NCBI RefSeq assembly: GCF_030645335.1 | Contig: NZ_JAUSNH010000100.1 | Location: forward strand, 1 to 37,475 | DNA length: 37,475 nucleotides | DNA from: Lacisediminimonas sp. | GTDB lineage: Bacteria > Pseudomonadota > Gammaproteobacteria > Burkholderiales > Burkholderiaceae_D | Direction: 5' to 3' | In this document: positions 8,203 to 17,587 of the stretch, piece by piece | How positions within the stretch are numbered: the first letter of the stretch is position 1 | Layout of the letters: the number at the start of each line of letters is the position of its first letter | Notes under the pieces: generated by a model | Databases searched by the model: none | What the model was told of the DNA's origin: nothing | The model's input: only the letters and a program-made list of their open reading frames with translations | Made by a program: the position numbers and the translations under genes

Positions 8203-9117
8203 ATGGAAAATAAATCACACGCGTTGATGGCAGGACTGTTTTCGATCGTGCTGCTGGTGGGCGCGGTGCTGGCCGGACTCTGGCTCAACCGCGACCGCGA
8301 GAGCCGACTGCCGTATGAAATCGCCACCAAGCTGTCGATACCCGGCCTCAATCCCCAGGCTGCGGTGCGCTATCGCGGCCTGGCGGTGGGCCGGGTCGAC
8401 GAGATCGTGTTCGATCCGCAAACCGCGGGCCAGATCCTGATCCGCATCAGCATCCTCGACGACACGCCGGTGACCCGCTCCACCTACGGCACGCTGGGCT
8501 ACCAGGGCGTGACCGGCATTGCCTTCATAGAACTCAATGACGACGGCAAGAATCCGGTACGGCTGCACAGTACGGCGGGACAGGTGGCCCGCATCGAATT
8601 GCGGCCCAGCCTGCTCAACAAGCTGGAAGAGCGCGGCCTGGCGATCCTGACCCAAGCCGAAGAACTCACGCGCCGCGTCAACGACCTGCTAAGCGACCAG
8701 AACCGGCAATCGATGCTGCAGGCATTCGACAGCGTCAGCAAGGCGGCCCAGCAGCTTGAGCGCATTCCGCAACAGATGCAGCCGACCCTGGCGCGCTTGC
8801 CGGGGCTGGCAAACGACGCCCAGCGCGCGGTGAAATCGATCGACCTGCTGGCGCAAAACCTGAGCGAGATGACGAACGGCCTGAAAGCGGCCAACGGGCC
8901 GATCGAGCGGATCGGCAAGACCGCCGACACGATCGCCACGGTGGCCGAGCGCTTCGAGCACGACTTGCTGCCGCTGACTTCCGAAATCCGTTCCAGCCTG
9001 CGCCTGTTCAACCGCACGCTTGAAAACATCAACGACCGGCCGCAGAGTATCCTTTTCGGTTCCCGACGCGCTGAGCCGGGGCCGGGCGAAGGCGGTTTCT
9101 CGTCGACCGGCCGATGA
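8203..9117 (+). CDS. MCE-domain (MlaD-like) periplasmic lipid-binding protein
   Basis: 304 residues. One N-terminal membrane anchor (about residues 9-28, ALMAGLFSIVLLVGAVLAGL) is followed by a single MCE domain at about residues 40-120, with the typical VRYRGLAVGRVDEI strand. Residues 150-270 are long amphipathic helices with few breaks. MCE proteins form hexameric rings that pass lipids across the periplasm and feed the MlaE/F complex. The longer helical tail is more like PqiB/YebT-type or mycobacterial proteins than the compact E. coli MlaD. The stop overlaps the next possible ATG as ATGA at 9114-9117. Confidence 0.9.
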   Translation: MENKSHALMAGLFSIVLLVGAVLAGLWLNRDRESRLPYEIATKLSIPGLNPQAAVRYRGLAVGRVDEIVFDPQTAGQILIRISILDDTPVTRSTYGTLGYQGVTGIAFIELNDDGKNPVRLHSTAGQVARIELRPSLLNKLEERGLAILTQAEELTRRVNDLLSDQNRQSMLQAFDSVSKAAQQLERIPQQMQPTLARLPGLANDAQRAVKSIDLLAQNLSEMTNGLKAANGPIERIGKTADTIATVAERFEHDLLPLTSEIRSSLRLFNRTLENINDRPQSILFGSRRAEPGPGEGGFSSTGR

Positions 9118-9197
9118 ACACGGCCAGGACGAGCACGCACAGCCACAGCAGCCAACCGGCGCAGGACGACCATGCGCAATCCGACGACAAGGTGAAT

Positions 9198-9890
9198 ATG
9201 CAACCCAAAAAGCTGCACGGCCAATTTCCTGCCGCCGCTGGCGCAACGCCGGTGCAGTCCATGCTGCGCGGCCTGCTGGCGGCAGCCTTTGCGCTGGCCG
9301 CGCTCGGCGCCTGCACCAGCGTCGAGCGGCGCGACACCCAGTTGCTGTACGACCTGGGCCACTCCGCAGTCACCATGTCCGGCGCGGCGCCGGCAGCAGG
9401 CGCTGGCCAGGCAGTGTCGGCGCTGCCGCCGCTTTCGATCGGCGACATCAGTGCACCGTCCTGGATGGACAGCACGCGCATGGTCTACCGCCTTGACTAT
9501 GAAGATCCGCAGGCGGCGCACGCCTACTCGCAATCGCGCTGGACCATGTCGCCGCCGCGCTTGTTCCAGCAACGCATGAAGGCGCGCATCAGCGCCGCAG
9601 GCGGGGTCGTGCTCGGCGCCGGTGACGGCGGCCCCGGTGTGCCGCAGTTGCGCATGGAGGCCGATGACTTCAGCCAGGCATTCACCGCCCCTGCCACCAG
9701 CACCGCACGGGTGGCAATGCGGGTTACCGTATTGCAGGACCGCAAGCTGGTCGCGCAGCGCATGTTTGTCGGTGAAACGCCGGCCGCCACGCCGGATGCG
9801 GCCGGCGGCGCGCAGGCACTGGCGCGCACTTCCGACGCCATCATCACGGACATGATTGCATGGCTGGCGACGCTGCCACTGAAGCGGTAA
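9198..9890 (+). CDS. ABC-type transport auxiliary lipoprotein (PqiC/YmbA-like)
   Basis: About 230 residues, with a lipoprotein signal LRGLLAAAFALAALGAC and lipobox Cys 18 residues after an internal Met. The mature part (residues beginning TSVERRDTQLLYDLG) resembles the auxiliary lipoprotein family that accompanies MCE transporters and probably acts at the outer membrane. The start is unclear. ATG 9114 overlaps the MCE stop but adds a polar 28-residue lead; ATG 9198 has AAGGTG just upstream and is preferred; ATG 9261 gives the tidiest signal peptide. Its end overlaps the VanZ-like gene by 31 bases. Confidence 0.8.
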   Translation: MQPKKLHGQFPAAAGATPVQSMLRGLLAAAFALAALGACTSVERRDTQLLYDLGHSAVTMSGAAPAAGAGQAVSALPPLSIGDISAPSWMDSTRMVYRLDYEDPQAAHAYSQSRWTMSPPRLFQQRMKARISAAGGVVLGAGDGGPGVPQLRMEADDFSQAFTAPATSTARVAMRVTVLQDRKLVAQRMFVGETPAATPDAAGGAQALARTSDAIITDMIAWLATLPLKR

Positions 9891-11005
9891 AGCGCGAGCC
9901 GCCGCCTGGCGGCGCGCCCGCGGTGAGCGCCCGCATCGGGCTGGTGGTCTATGCATTGCTGATCATGTATGCCAGCTGGTTTCCGTTTACCGGCTGGCGC
10001 AACAACGGTTTGCCGGCATGGAGCTTCCTCAGCGCCCCGATGCCGCACTACTGGACCGGTTTTGACCTGGTCACCAACGTCATCGCCTACATCCCGCTGG
10101 GCCTGCTGGCGGTGCTGGCGATCTATCCGCTGCTGCGCGGTGTGCCGGCCATCGTCGCAGCGCTCGCGCTGGGATTGCTGCTGTCGGCCGGCATGGAGGC
10201 CGGACAGACTTTCCTGCCCAGCCGGGTAGCGTCCAACCTGGACCTGCTGACCAATGCCGCGGGCGCCATGATCGGCGCCATCGCCGGGCACTATACGTCG
10301 CGCCTGTTCCTGGAGCAAAGCCGCTTGCTGAGCCTGCGCCAGCGCTGGTTTTCGCAGGAGGCCGGGCGCGGCCTGATCGTGCTGGGACTGTGGCCGCTGG
10401 CGCAGATTTATCCGCAGGCGTATCTGTTCGGCCACGGCCAGGTGCTGCCGATTGCCACATCGTGGCTGGGCAATCTGCTCAAGCTGCCACTCGACCTGGG
10501 CGTGCTGATACGGCAAGGACGCGACCTGAGCAGCGAGCATTACTGGCTGGCCGAAAGCATCATCACGGCAAGCGGCCTGGCCGGCGCGGTGCTGACAATG
10601 ATGTGCCTGTTTCGCAAGCGCTCGCCGAAAGCAGCGCTGGCCGGACTGCTGGTGGCTGGCGCACTGACCTCGAAGTCGCTGGCCAGCGCCGTCATTTTCG
10701 GCCCCGACCATGTGTTTGCCTGGCTCACGCCCGGATCGCAGGCCGGCCTGCTGATCGGCGCCATGATGCTGGCGGGCCTGGTGTTTGCGCCGCCGGCTGC
10801 GCAACGGCGGGTCGCAGCGCTGGCGCTGATCACGGCGCTGCTGCTGGTGAACCTGATGCCGGTGAACCCCTATTTCGTGGCCACCATGCAGGATTGGTCG
10901 CAAGGCAAATTCATGAACTTCAATGGCGCCGCGCAGTTGCTGTCGCTGTCCTGGCCGTTTTTCATGCTCTGGTTCCTGTACCACCCGGTGCACAGGGTCA
11001 AATAA
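9860..11005 (+). CDS. VanZ-like multi-span membrane protein
   Basis: 381 residues, almost entirely hydrophobic, with about nine or ten predicted membrane segments. The first 130 residues carry the VanZ-like pattern (YASWFPFTGWR, then DLVTNVIAYIPLGLLA, and GQTFLPSRVASNLDLLTNAAGAMIGA). VanZ itself gives low-level teicoplanin resistance by an unclear mechanism; most chromosomal homologues have no known role. The second half adds further membrane segments beyond the VanZ domain. The gene starts inside the lipoprotein gene, so translation is probably coupled, and it may serve the envelope lipid system, though that is inference from position. Confidence 0.82.
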   Translation: MAGDAATEAVKREPPPGGAPAVSARIGLVVYALLIMYASWFPFTGWRNNGLPAWSFLSAPMPHYWTGFDLVTNVIAYIPLGLLAVLAIYPLLRGVPAIVAALALGLLLSAGMEAGQTFLPSRVASNLDLLTNAAGAMIGAIAGHYTSRLFLEQSRLLSLRQRWFSQEAGRGLIVLGLWPLAQIYPQAYLFGHGQVLPIATSWLGNLLKLPLDLGVLIRQGRDLSSEHYWLAESIITASGLAGAVLTMMCLFRKRSPKAALAGLLVAGALTSKSLASAVIFGPDHVFAWLTPGSQAGLLIGAMMLAGLVFAPPAAQRRVAALALITALLLVNLMPVNPYFVATMQDWSQGKFMNFNGAAQLLSLSWPFFMLWFLYHPVHRVK

Positions 11006-11062
11006 GGGCGTGTATCATGGAATGCTTCACCGCATAACAGGCGCCGAGCCTCATTTTTCCCC

Positions 11063-11386
11063 ATGTCAGAATTGAAACCGCCGTATTACGACAAGCATGT
11101 ATTCATTTGCATGAACGAGCGCGACGATGGCCGGCCATGCTGCGCCGCCCAGGGCGCGCAGGCCGCGCAGGAACACGCCAAGCGCCGCATCAAGGCCCTC
11201 AACCTGAACGGCCAGGGCAAAGTGCGCATCAACAAATCCGGCTGCCTGGATCGTTGCGAAGAAGGGCCGGTGCTGGTGGTCTACCCTGAAGGCACCTGGT
11301 ACACCTATGTCGACACCGACGACATCGACGAAATCATCGACGAACACCTGGTCGGCGGGAAGGTCGTCGCGCGCCTGGCCATCTGA
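11063..11386 (+). CDS. Thioredoxin-like [2Fe-2S] ferredoxin
   Basis: 107 residues. The pattern FICMNERDDGRPCC, then GCLDRCEEGPVLVVYPEGTWY, gives cysteines placed as in the thioredoxin-fold ferredoxins (NuoE-like C-terminal fold, Azotobacter FeFdI/Shethna type). It would carry electrons in the cytosol with a [2Fe-2S] cluster; the partner is unknown. It starts with ATG 57 bases after the VanZ-like gene and is followed seven bases later by an alpha/beta hydrolase, so these two probably share a transcript. Confidence 0.9.
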   Translation: MSELKPPYYDKHVFICMNERDDGRPCCAAQGAQAAQEHAKRRIKALNLNGQGKVRINKSGCLDRCEEGPVLVVYPEGTWYTYVDTDDIDEIIDEHLVGGKVVARLAI

Positions 11387-11393
11387 CGCCGCC

Positions 11394-12047
11394 ATGAACG
11401 CCCAGACCCAGCGCTTCACGATCGACGGCGACGCCGGTGTGCTCGAATGCGCGCTCGACCTGCCCGATGCAACCCTGTTCCCGACGCCGGTCGGATTGGC
11501 GCTGGTCGGCCATCCGCACCCGCTGTACGGTGGCACGATGGACAACAAGGTCACGCAGACACTGGTGCGCGGCTTTGTCGCGCTCGGCTATGCGGCGGTG
11601 CGCATGAACTTTCGCGGCGTGGGCAGCTCCGCCGGCCAATACGACGAAGGCCGCGGTGAAACCGACGACATGGACAAGTTGTTGCAACACATGCAGCAAC
11701 GCTATCCCGGCTTGCCGCTGGCGCTCGCCGGTTTTTCATTCGGCAGCTTCGTGCAGGCCAAATTGCAGCAACGCCTGGCCGCACGCGGCGCGCCGCCGGA
11801 ACGCATGGTGCTGGTGGGCAGCGCCGCCGGCAAATGGGACATGCCCGACATTCCTGCCAATACCATCCTGATCCACGGCGAACTGGACGAAACGATACCC
11901 TTGTCGGATGTGCTGGCGTGGCTGCGGCCACAGGACATCCCGGTGATCGTCATTCCCGGCGCCGATCATTTCTTTCACCGCAAACTGCAACACATAAAAA
12001 GACTGATGCTCGAAATGTGGCATCGGCGGCCGGCTGCGCAGATATAA
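11394..12047 (+). CDS. Alpha/beta hydrolase
   Basis: 217 residues. The nucleophile elbow is GFSFGS (Ser in the GxSxG position), the acid is in HGELDETIPL, and the catalytic His is in GADHFFH, so the triad is complete. The HPHPLYGGTMDN segment and MNFRGVGSS oxyanion region match a family of small bacterial hydrolases with no assigned substrate. No signal peptide, so cytosolic. The ATG at 11394 lies seven bases after the ferredoxin stop. Confidence 0.88.
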   Translation: MNAQTQRFTIDGDAGVLECALDLPDATLFPTPVGLALVGHPHPLYGGTMDNKVTQTLVRGFVALGYAAVRMNFRGVGSSAGQYDEGRGETDDMDKLLQHMQQRYPGLPLALAGFSFGSFVQAKLQQRLAARGAPPERMVLVGSAAGKWDMPDIPANTILIHGELDETIPLSDVLAWLRPQDIPVIVIPGADHFFHRKLQHIKRLMLEMWHRRPAAQI

Positions 12048-12159
12048 TTTCCCGTCACCGCCACTGTTGGCGCGCGCTCCTGCAGCGGCGCGCCGGCCGC
12101 GGCTTCATCATTCATCATCCCCGACTCGTTTTCGACTCGCTTTCCGGAACACGCACCAC

Positions 12160-13305
12160 ATGAAGAAAATCCTGGCCGCCCTGGCCGTCACCCTGTTGTC
12201 ATTGCCGGCCCTGGCCCAGAGCCTGCCGCCACCGAACATCGCCGCACGCTCATGGCTGCTGATGGACGCCACCAGCGGACAAGTGATCGCCGCGCACGAA
12301 CCCGACCTGCGCATCGAACCGGCTTCGCTGGTCAAGATCATGACCGCCTACCTGAGCTTTTCAGCAATCAAGGACAAGCGGCTGTCGCTGGACCAGATGA
12401 CCAACGTCTCGGTCAAGGCATGGCGAGTTGACAAGGACAGTTCCAAAATGTTCATCGATCCGGCCACGCCGGTGAAGATCAACGACCTGCTGTATGGACT
12501 GATTGTCCAGTCCGGCAACGATGCCTCGATCGCGCTGGCGGAAACCGTGGCCGGCACCGAAGAGTCGTTCGCCGTGCTGATGAACCGCGAAGCCGAGCGC
12601 ATGGGCATGAAGTCGACCCGCTACGCCAATTCCCACGGCTTGCCCAGCCCGGAAAATTATTCAACGGCGCGCGACCTCGCCGTGCTGGCCGCCCGCATGA
12701 TCAAGGATCATCCCGAGCTGTACAAGATTTACTCGACCAAGACTTACACCTACAACAAGATCACCCAGCCCAACCGCAACCGCCTGCTGTGGCTGGACCC
12801 GACGGTGGATGGCATGAAAACCGGTCATACGGCAGCCGCCGGTTACTGCCTGATCGCCTCTGCGCACCGGCCCAACGGCGCCAGCGGTGAGCGACGCCTG
12901 ATCTCGGTAGTGCTGGGCACGACTTCGGACCAGGTCCGGGCGCAGGAAAGCCAGAAGCTGCTGAACTGGGGCTTCCTGAATTTCGACACGGTCAAGCTGT
13001 ATGCAAAAGGACAAGCCGTCGCCACGCCGGAAGTCTGGAAAGGCTCGCAAGGCCAGGTCAAGCTCGGATTCAACGAGGATACGTACATCACCGTACCCAA
13101 GGGCATGGCCGAAAAAATGAAGCCGGTGCTGGAACGCCGCGATCCGCTGGTCGCACCGATCGAACGCAATAGCCGGGTCGGCACGCTGAAAATGGTTGCC
13201 GACGGCAAGACCCTGGCCGAAATACCAGTCGTCGCGCTGGAGCAGGTTAGCCAGGCCAGCATTTTCGGGCGCGCCTGGGATTCGATGCGGCTGCTGTTCC
13301 GCTAG
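12160..13305 (+). CDS. D-alanyl-D-alanine carboxypeptidase (PBP5/6 family)
   Basis: 381 residues with a cleavable signal peptide (about residues 1-20, ending ALAQ). The class A serine carboxypeptidase motifs are complete: SLVK with Ser56 and Lys59, SGN at 118-120, and KTG at 220-222. The C-terminal domain after about residue 280 and an amphipathic tail (RAWDSMRLLFR) fit DacA/DacC proteins that dock on the inner membrane. It trims the terminal D-Ala of peptidoglycan stem peptides in the periplasm. The gene after it encodes a D-amino acid aminotransferase, so products and neighbours both concern D-alanine. Confidence 0.94.
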   Translation: MKKILAALAVTLLSLPALAQSLPPPNIAARSWLLMDATSGQVIAAHEPDLRIEPASLVKIMTAYLSFSAIKDKRLSLDQMTNVSVKAWRVDKDSSKMFIDPATPVKINDLLYGLIVQSGNDASIALAETVAGTEESFAVLMNREAERMGMKSTRYANSHGLPSPENYSTARDLAVLAARMIKDHPELYKIYSTKTYTYNKITQPNRNRLLWLDPTVDGMKTGHTAAAGYCLIASAHRPNGASGERRLISVVLGTTSDQVRAQESQKLLNWGFLNFDTVKLYAKGQAVATPEVWKGSQGQVKLGFNEDTYITVPKGMAEKMKPVLERRDPLVAPIERNSRVGTLKMVADGKTLAEIPVVALEQVSQASIFGRAWDSMRLLFR

Positions 13306-13310
13306 AGCTG

Positions 13311-13338
13311 CGGATGTGCGGATGTGCGGATGTGCGGA
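13311..13338 (+). repeat. Tandem octamer repeat CGGATGTG
   Basis: Three exact copies of CGGATGTG followed by a partial fourth (CGGATG) sit in the 61 bases between the DD-carboxypeptidase stop and the aminotransferase start. Copy number could vary by slippage. It does not overlap the ribosome site of the next gene. Confidence 0.85.
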
Positions 13339-13366
13339 TGGTGAGCGCAGCAACGACGGAGTAGCA

Positions 13367-14221
13367 ATGGACATCGATGATCCGCTGGTCTACCTCAACG
13401 GTGAATTCACGCCGCTGTCACAAGCGCGCGTGCCGGTGCTGGACCGTGGCTTCATCTTTGGCGATGGCGTCTACGATGTCGTGCCGCTGTACGGCCGGCG
13501 CATGTTCCGGCCAGCGCAGCACCTGGCCCGCCTGGCGCGCAGCCTGCGCGAAACCGGCATCCCCAATCCGCATGACGAAGCCACCTGGCTGGAACTGATC
13601 GGCCGTGTGTCGGCCGCGCTTCCAGCCAGCGACCAACTGGTCTACATCCAGGTCACACGCGGCGTTGCCCGCCGCGGCCATGCATTCCCGGCACATGTGA
13701 CACCGACTGTCTTCATCATGGCCAACCCGCTGGTGCCGCCGAGCCGGGAAATGCGCGAACAAGGCGTGGCCTGCGTCTCGATCGAAGACCAGCGCTGGCT
13801 GCGTTGCGATATCAAGGCGACATCGCTGCTGGGCAATGTACTGGCCGCGCAACACGCCGCAAGCCACGGGGTGACCGAAGCCGTGCAATTCCGCGACGGC
13901 TGGCTGACCGAAGGCTCGTCCACCAATATCTGGGTAGTGGCTGATGGCGTGCTGATGACGCCGCCGCGTGACAACCTGATCCTGGAAGGCATACGCTATG
14001 GCTTGCTGGAAGAATTATGCGGGGCAATCGGCATCACTTTCCAGTCGCGCCGGATTGCGCGCGAGGACGTAACCGGCGCCGACGAGCTGCTGATGTCGTC
14101 GGCCAGCAAGGAAGTGCTTGCCATCACGACACTGGATGGACAGCGTATTGGAAATGGCGTGCCCGGCCCCATCTACCATGCTCTGTTTGACGCCTACCAA
14201 CAGGCAAAACGCGCGCCCTGA
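13367..14221 (+). CDS. dat: D-amino acid aminotransferase (class IV PLP enzyme)
   Basis: 284 residues of the class IV (branched-chain/D-alanine) aminotransferase fold. The PLP Lys is Lys150 in the CDIKATSLLGN segment. RVPVLDRGFIFGDGVYDVVP near the N-terminus, and EGSSTNIWVV in the second half, are typical of D-alanine aminotransferases. It interconverts D-alanine and D-glutamate with their 2-oxo acids. Branched-chain aminotransferase or 4-amino-4-deoxychorismate lyase are alternatives, but sequence and the DD-carboxypeptidase neighbour favour a D-amino acid substrate. The start ATG at 13367 follows the octamer repeat. Confidence 0.88.
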   Translation: MDIDDPLVYLNGEFTPLSQARVPVLDRGFIFGDGVYDVVPLYGRRMFRPAQHLARLARSLRETGIPNPHDEATWLELIGRVSAALPASDQLVYIQVTRGVARRGHAFPAHVTPTVFIMANPLVPPSREMREQGVACVSIEDQRWLRCDIKATSLLGNVLAAQHAASHGVTEAVQFRDGWLTEGSSTNIWVVADGVLMTPPRDNLILEGIRYGLLEELCGAIGITFQSRRIAREDVTGADELLMSSASKEVLAITTLDGQRIGNGVPGPIYHALFDAYQQAKRAP

Positions 14222-14244
14222 ACGGGCGTAACCGAGGGCACGCC

Positions 14245-14508
14245 ATGACACCAGAAAGCCTGATCACCTATCCCAGCGATTTCCCCATCAAGATCATGGG
14301 GGCGATGCAGGACGGCTTTGCCGAGGCAATCATCGCCGTCGTGATTGAACACGATCCCGGCTTTGACCCCTGCAAGGTCGAGATGCGGCCCTCCAGCAAG
14401 GGCAATTACCTGTCGCTGACGACCACCGTGCGCGCCACCAGCCGCGAACAGCTCGATAACCTGTACCGCGCGCTGACCTCGCATCCGCTGGTAAAAGTGG
14501 TGCTGTAG
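14245..14508 (+). CDS. DUF493/YbeD-family protein
   Basis: An 87-residue cytosolic protein of the HP0495/YbeD family: [17 protein letters not shown] near the start and a C-terminal [15 protein letters not shown], with the ACT-like alpha/beta pattern. E. coli YbeD lies between dacA and lipB, the same place as here, and a role linked to lipoate has been suggested only from position. It lies 23 bases after dat and 19 before lipB. Confidence 0.88.
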   Translation: MTPESLITYPSDFPIKIMGAMQDGFAEAIIAVVIEHDPGFDPCKVEMRPSSKGNYLSLTTTVRATSREQLDNLYRALTSHPLVKVVL

Positions 14509-14527
14509 AGCGACACCGGCCCCGGCC

Positions 14528-15160
14528 ATGCAACTCCTGATCCGCCAGCGCGGCATCGAAGATTACGACACAAGCTTTGCGGCGATGCGCGCGTTTACCG
14601 ACGCCCGCAGCGCCGACACGCCGGACGAATTGTGGCTGGTCGAGCATCCGCCGGTTTTCACGCTCGGACTGGGCGCCAACGCCGCCCATGTACTGGATGC
14701 CGGCGCGATACCCGTGATCCAGACCGACCGCGGCGGTGAAGTGACCTATCACGGGCCTGGCCAGGCCGTCGCCTACCTGCTGGTGGACCTGCGCCGCAAT
14801 GGTCGCAGGCTGTTTGCGCGCGAGTTCGTGCAACAAATCGAACAAGCCGTGATCAATACCCTGCTCACGTATAATCTGCACGGTGAACGCAAGCCCGGCG
14901 CACCCGGCATTTACCTGGCCGACGGCGAGCGCCGCGGCGCAAAAATCGCGGCGCTGGGCCTGAAAGTGCGCGCCTCCGGTTGCACCTATCATGGCGTGGC
15001 GCTCAATGTCGACATGGACCTGGCGCCATTTTCCCGGATCAACCCCTGCGGTTATGAAGGGCTGGAGACAGTGGACATGAAAAGCCTGGGCGTGGCCCCC
15101 GGACTGGCGCAGGTGCAACAAACGCTGGCCCGCAACCTGACCGAACAACTCAAAGGATGA
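14528..15160 (+). CDS. lipB: Octanoyl-[ACP]:protein N-octanoyltransferase
   Basis: 210 residues. It moves an octanoyl group from acyl carrier protein to a lysine of lipoate-dependent enzymes. Seen are the Gly-rich [20 protein letters not shown] motif, the lysine of [10 protein letters not shown] and the cysteine in INPCGYEGL (the acyl-accepting Cys/Lys dyad of the family). It is followed by lipA 24 bases later. Together they make lipoyl cofactor in two steps. Confidence 0.95.
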   Translation: MQLLIRQRGIEDYDTSFAAMRAFTDARSADTPDELWLVEHPPVFTLGLGANAAHVLDAGAIPVIQTDRGGEVTYHGPGQAVAYLLVDLRRNGRRLFAREFVQQIEQAVINTLLTYNLHGERKPGAPGIYLADGERRGAKIAALGLKVRASGCTYHGVALNVDMDLAPFSRINPCGYEGLETVDMKSLGVAPGLAQVQQTLARNLTEQLKG

Positions 15161-15184
15161 TCGCGACACCGCGATCCTGACCGC

Positions 15185-16225
15185 ATGGCCTCCATGACTC
15201 CCGGACCCGACCCAACGACTGCTGCCGCTGCGATTGACACTGCGGCGGCTGCCAAACCGATCCCCGCCCGCAATGCCGGTGCGACCTACGACCCGACCCA
15301 GAAGCAAAAAGGCGCGGGCAAGACCGCGCACATACCGATCAAGGTGGTGCAGGCCGAACGCCTGCCCAAGCCGGACTGGATTCGCGTGAAGGCCGCGTCG
15401 CCCAATAGCCGTTTTTACGAAATCAAGGACATCCTGCGCGCCAACAAGCTGGTGACGGTCTGCGAAGAAGCGTCCTGCCCGAATATCGGCGAATGCTTCG
15501 GCAAGGGCACGGCGACCTTCATGATCATGGGCGACAAGTGCACCCGCCGTTGCCCGTTTTGCGACGTCGGCCACGGCCGCCCCGATCCGCTGGACGCCGA
15601 CGAGCCGGCCAACCTGGCCAGGACCATCGCCGCGCTGAAACTGAACTACGTCGTGATCACGTCGGTGGACCGGGATGACCTGCGCGATGGCGGCGCCGGC
15701 CACTTTACCGAATGCATCCGGCGCGTGCGCGAATTGTCGCCCGCCACCCGCATCGAAATCCTGACGCCGGACTTCCGCGGCCGCATGGACCGGGCGCTGG
15801 AAATCCTGAAGGCAGCGCCGCCGGACGTGATGAACCACAACCTGGAAACCGTGCCGCGCCTGTACAAGGAAGCGCGTCCCGGCTCCGATTATGCGTATTC
15901 GCTGAACTTGCTGAAACGCTTCAAGGAATTGCATCCGGACACGCCGACCAAATCCGGCCTGATGGTCGGCCTGGGCGAAACCGATGAGGAAATCCTGCAA
16001 GCCATGCGCGACATGCGCGAACACAAGGTCGACATGCTGACCATTGGTCAGTACCTGATGCCCAGCGGTGAGCATTTACCGGTGCGCCGCTACGTGCATC
16101 CGGATGTGTTCAAGATGTTCGAGGAAGAGGCTTACAAAATGGGCTTCGTGCATGCCGCCGTTGGGGCGATGGTGCGCAGTTCGTATCATGCGGACCAGCA
16201 GGCGCACGACGCGGGCGTGCGCTAG
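15185..16225 (+). CDS. lipA: Lipoyl synthase
   Basis: 346 residues of the radical SAM family. It inserts two sulfur atoms into the octanoyl group made by LipB. The auxiliary cluster motif is [12 protein letters not shown] and the SAM cluster motif is CTRRCPFC. The [10 protein letters not shown] segment and conserved C-terminal VRSSYHA are also present (the last as the [10 protein letters not shown] serine ligand region). The N-terminal 45 residues are Ala/Thr-rich and poorly conserved, and the start could be shorter. Last gene of the plus-strand run; the TolC-like gene converges from the right. Confidence 0.95.
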   Translation: MASMTPGPDPTTAAAAIDTAAAAKPIPARNAGATYDPTQKQKGAGKTAHIPIKVVQAERLPKPDWIRVKAASPNSRFYEIKDILRANKLVTVCEEASCPNIGECFGKGTATFMIMGDKCTRRCPFCDVGHGRPDPLDADEPANLARTIAALKLNYVVITSVDRDDLRDGGAGHFTECIRRVRELSPATRIEILTPDFRGRMDRALEILKAAPPDVMNHNLETVPRLYKEARPGSDYAYSLNLLKRFKELHPDTPTKSGLMVGLGETDEEILQAMRDMREHKVDMLTIGQYLMPSGEHLPVRRYVHPDVFKMFEEEAYKMGFVHAAVGAMVRSSYHADQQAHDAGVR

Positions 16226-16250
16226 CGCAGGGATGATCCAGGCCGCTGCC

Positions 16251-16276
16251 TGCTTCAGGAGCGTGCTTCAGGCGCG
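16251..16276 (+). repeat. Two tandem 13-base repeats before a T-run
   Basis: TGCTTCAGGAGCG is followed directly by TGCTTCAGGCGCG (one mismatch) and then five T residues at 16277-16281. It lies in the 99-base gap between the convergent lipA and TolC-like genes. An outer GCCTG/CAGGC stem just ahead of the T-run may act as a weak terminator for lipA. Confidence 0.6.
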
Positions 16277-16324
16277 TTTTTCAATGCACTGACGTTAGCG
16301 CCCGCCTCAAACCCGCGCACACCC

Positions 16325-17587
16325 TCAGCCGCCCTCGGCATGGTGCTCGCGCAAGCTCCATATCTTGTGCATGTCCAGCAGCAGCCGGGCATGCGCTTCC
16401 AGTGCATCGACCTGCGCCTGCTCGGCGGCGCTTTGCGCTTCCAGCGACTGCCGGCGCGCCAGCAGCGTGTCGTTGAGCGTGGCCTCGCCCAGGCCGTAGG
16501 CTTTGCTGACCAGCGCCGCATTGGCCTGCGCCTGGCGCGCGATTTCACCGAACTGCGCCAACAGTGCGCTGGCCGACTGCGCTTGCATCGCGACCTGCGC
16601 CGCATCGTTTTCGACATTGATGCTCACCTCGCGCGCTTTCTCCGCGGCGGCTTGTGCGCGCGCCATGGCGGCGTCGGCGCTGGCGCTGCGGGACGCGCCG
16701 GCAAACGGCATCGAGACCGTGACGCCGACCATGCGCTCCTGGCTGTCGCGTTCCTGCCCGTAATGCAGCCCCACCGTGGGATCGCCATGCCGGTCCAGCG
16801 CTACCCGCTGCGCCGTCAGCTTGCTGTACGTGGCTTCCAGTTGCGCCAGTTCGATTTCGTGATTGTGTTCGAGGATGCCGGCCTGCCAATCCCTGACGCT
16901 GCCGGGGATGATTGGCGCCACCGGTTGCGCGGCTGACAGCGAGGCCGGCAACAAGGGCACGACACCGGGGTATCGCTTGCGCAAATCGGCTTCGGCACGT
17001 GCTGCGCGGGCGGCGGCCTGCGCCTGCGCGACGACGGCGCGCTGCGATTCGGTTTCCGCCAGCATCTGCTCCAGCCGTGGCGCATCGCCCGCCTTGACGC
17101 GCCGCTGGACAATCCCGAGCTGTTGTTGCAGCACCTGCGCATGCTCTTGCAAACGCTGCGCAGTGCGCGCTTCGCGCATCCAGCCGAACCACGATTTGAG
17201 CAAGCCACGGGCGGCTTCATGCCAGGTGTCGGCCATGCGCGCCTGCGCCAGCGCGATGCCGGCCTCCCCCAGCGCTGCATCCCGGCCGGCCTTGCCCGGC
17301 GCGCGCAATGGCCGCTCCAGCGCGATGTGCTTGTCCAGCGTGCGCTGGCCGATGCTGTCGGTGCGGCGTTGCGCCATGGCGCGCACCGTCCACTCATGCG
17401 GGCCGGCCAGCAAGCGGCGATTGTTGGCCTGTTCCGCCTCGATCATGGCGCGGGCCGCGGACACGCTCGGCAGCGACGACAAGCTCTGGCGCACCGCCTG
17501 CTCGGGCGGCAAGGCCCCCGACAAGTCCATGGCCTGCGCCGCCGCAGGCATTGCCACCATTGCCATCAACAACAGCGTCGCCCTCAT
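16325..17587 (-). CDS. TolC-family outer-membrane protein of the metal efflux operon
   Basis: 420 residues with a signal peptide (about residues 1-19, ending AQA) and long helical segments rich in Ala, Gln and Arg as in outer-membrane efflux channels. The two repeats of the TolC fold can be traced (around residues 35-220 and 235-410). The length fits the CusC/CzcC class rather than longer TolC. Its start overlaps the DUF3240 stop as ATGA. It should give the pump complex its outer-membrane exit duct. Confidence 0.85.
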   Translation of the reverse strand: MRATLLLMAMVAMPAAAQAMDLSGALPPEQAVRQSLSSLPSVSAARAMIEAEQANNRRLLAGPHEWTVRAMAQRRTDSIGQRTLDKHIALERPLRAPGKAGRDAALGEAGIALAQARMADTWHEAARGLLKSWFGWMREARTAQRLQEHAQVLQQQLGIVQRRVKAGDAPRLEQMLAETESQRAVVAQAQAAARAARAEADLRKRYPGVVPLLPASLSAAQPVAPIIPGSVRDWQAGILEHNHEIELAQLEATYSKLTAQRVALDRHGDPTVGLHYGQERDSQERMVGVTVSMPFAGASRSASADAAMARAQAAAEKAREVSINVENDAAQVAMQAQSASALLAQFGEIARQAQANAALVSKAYGLGEATLNDTLLARRQSLEAQSAAEQAQVDALEAHARLLLDMHKIWSLREHHAEGG

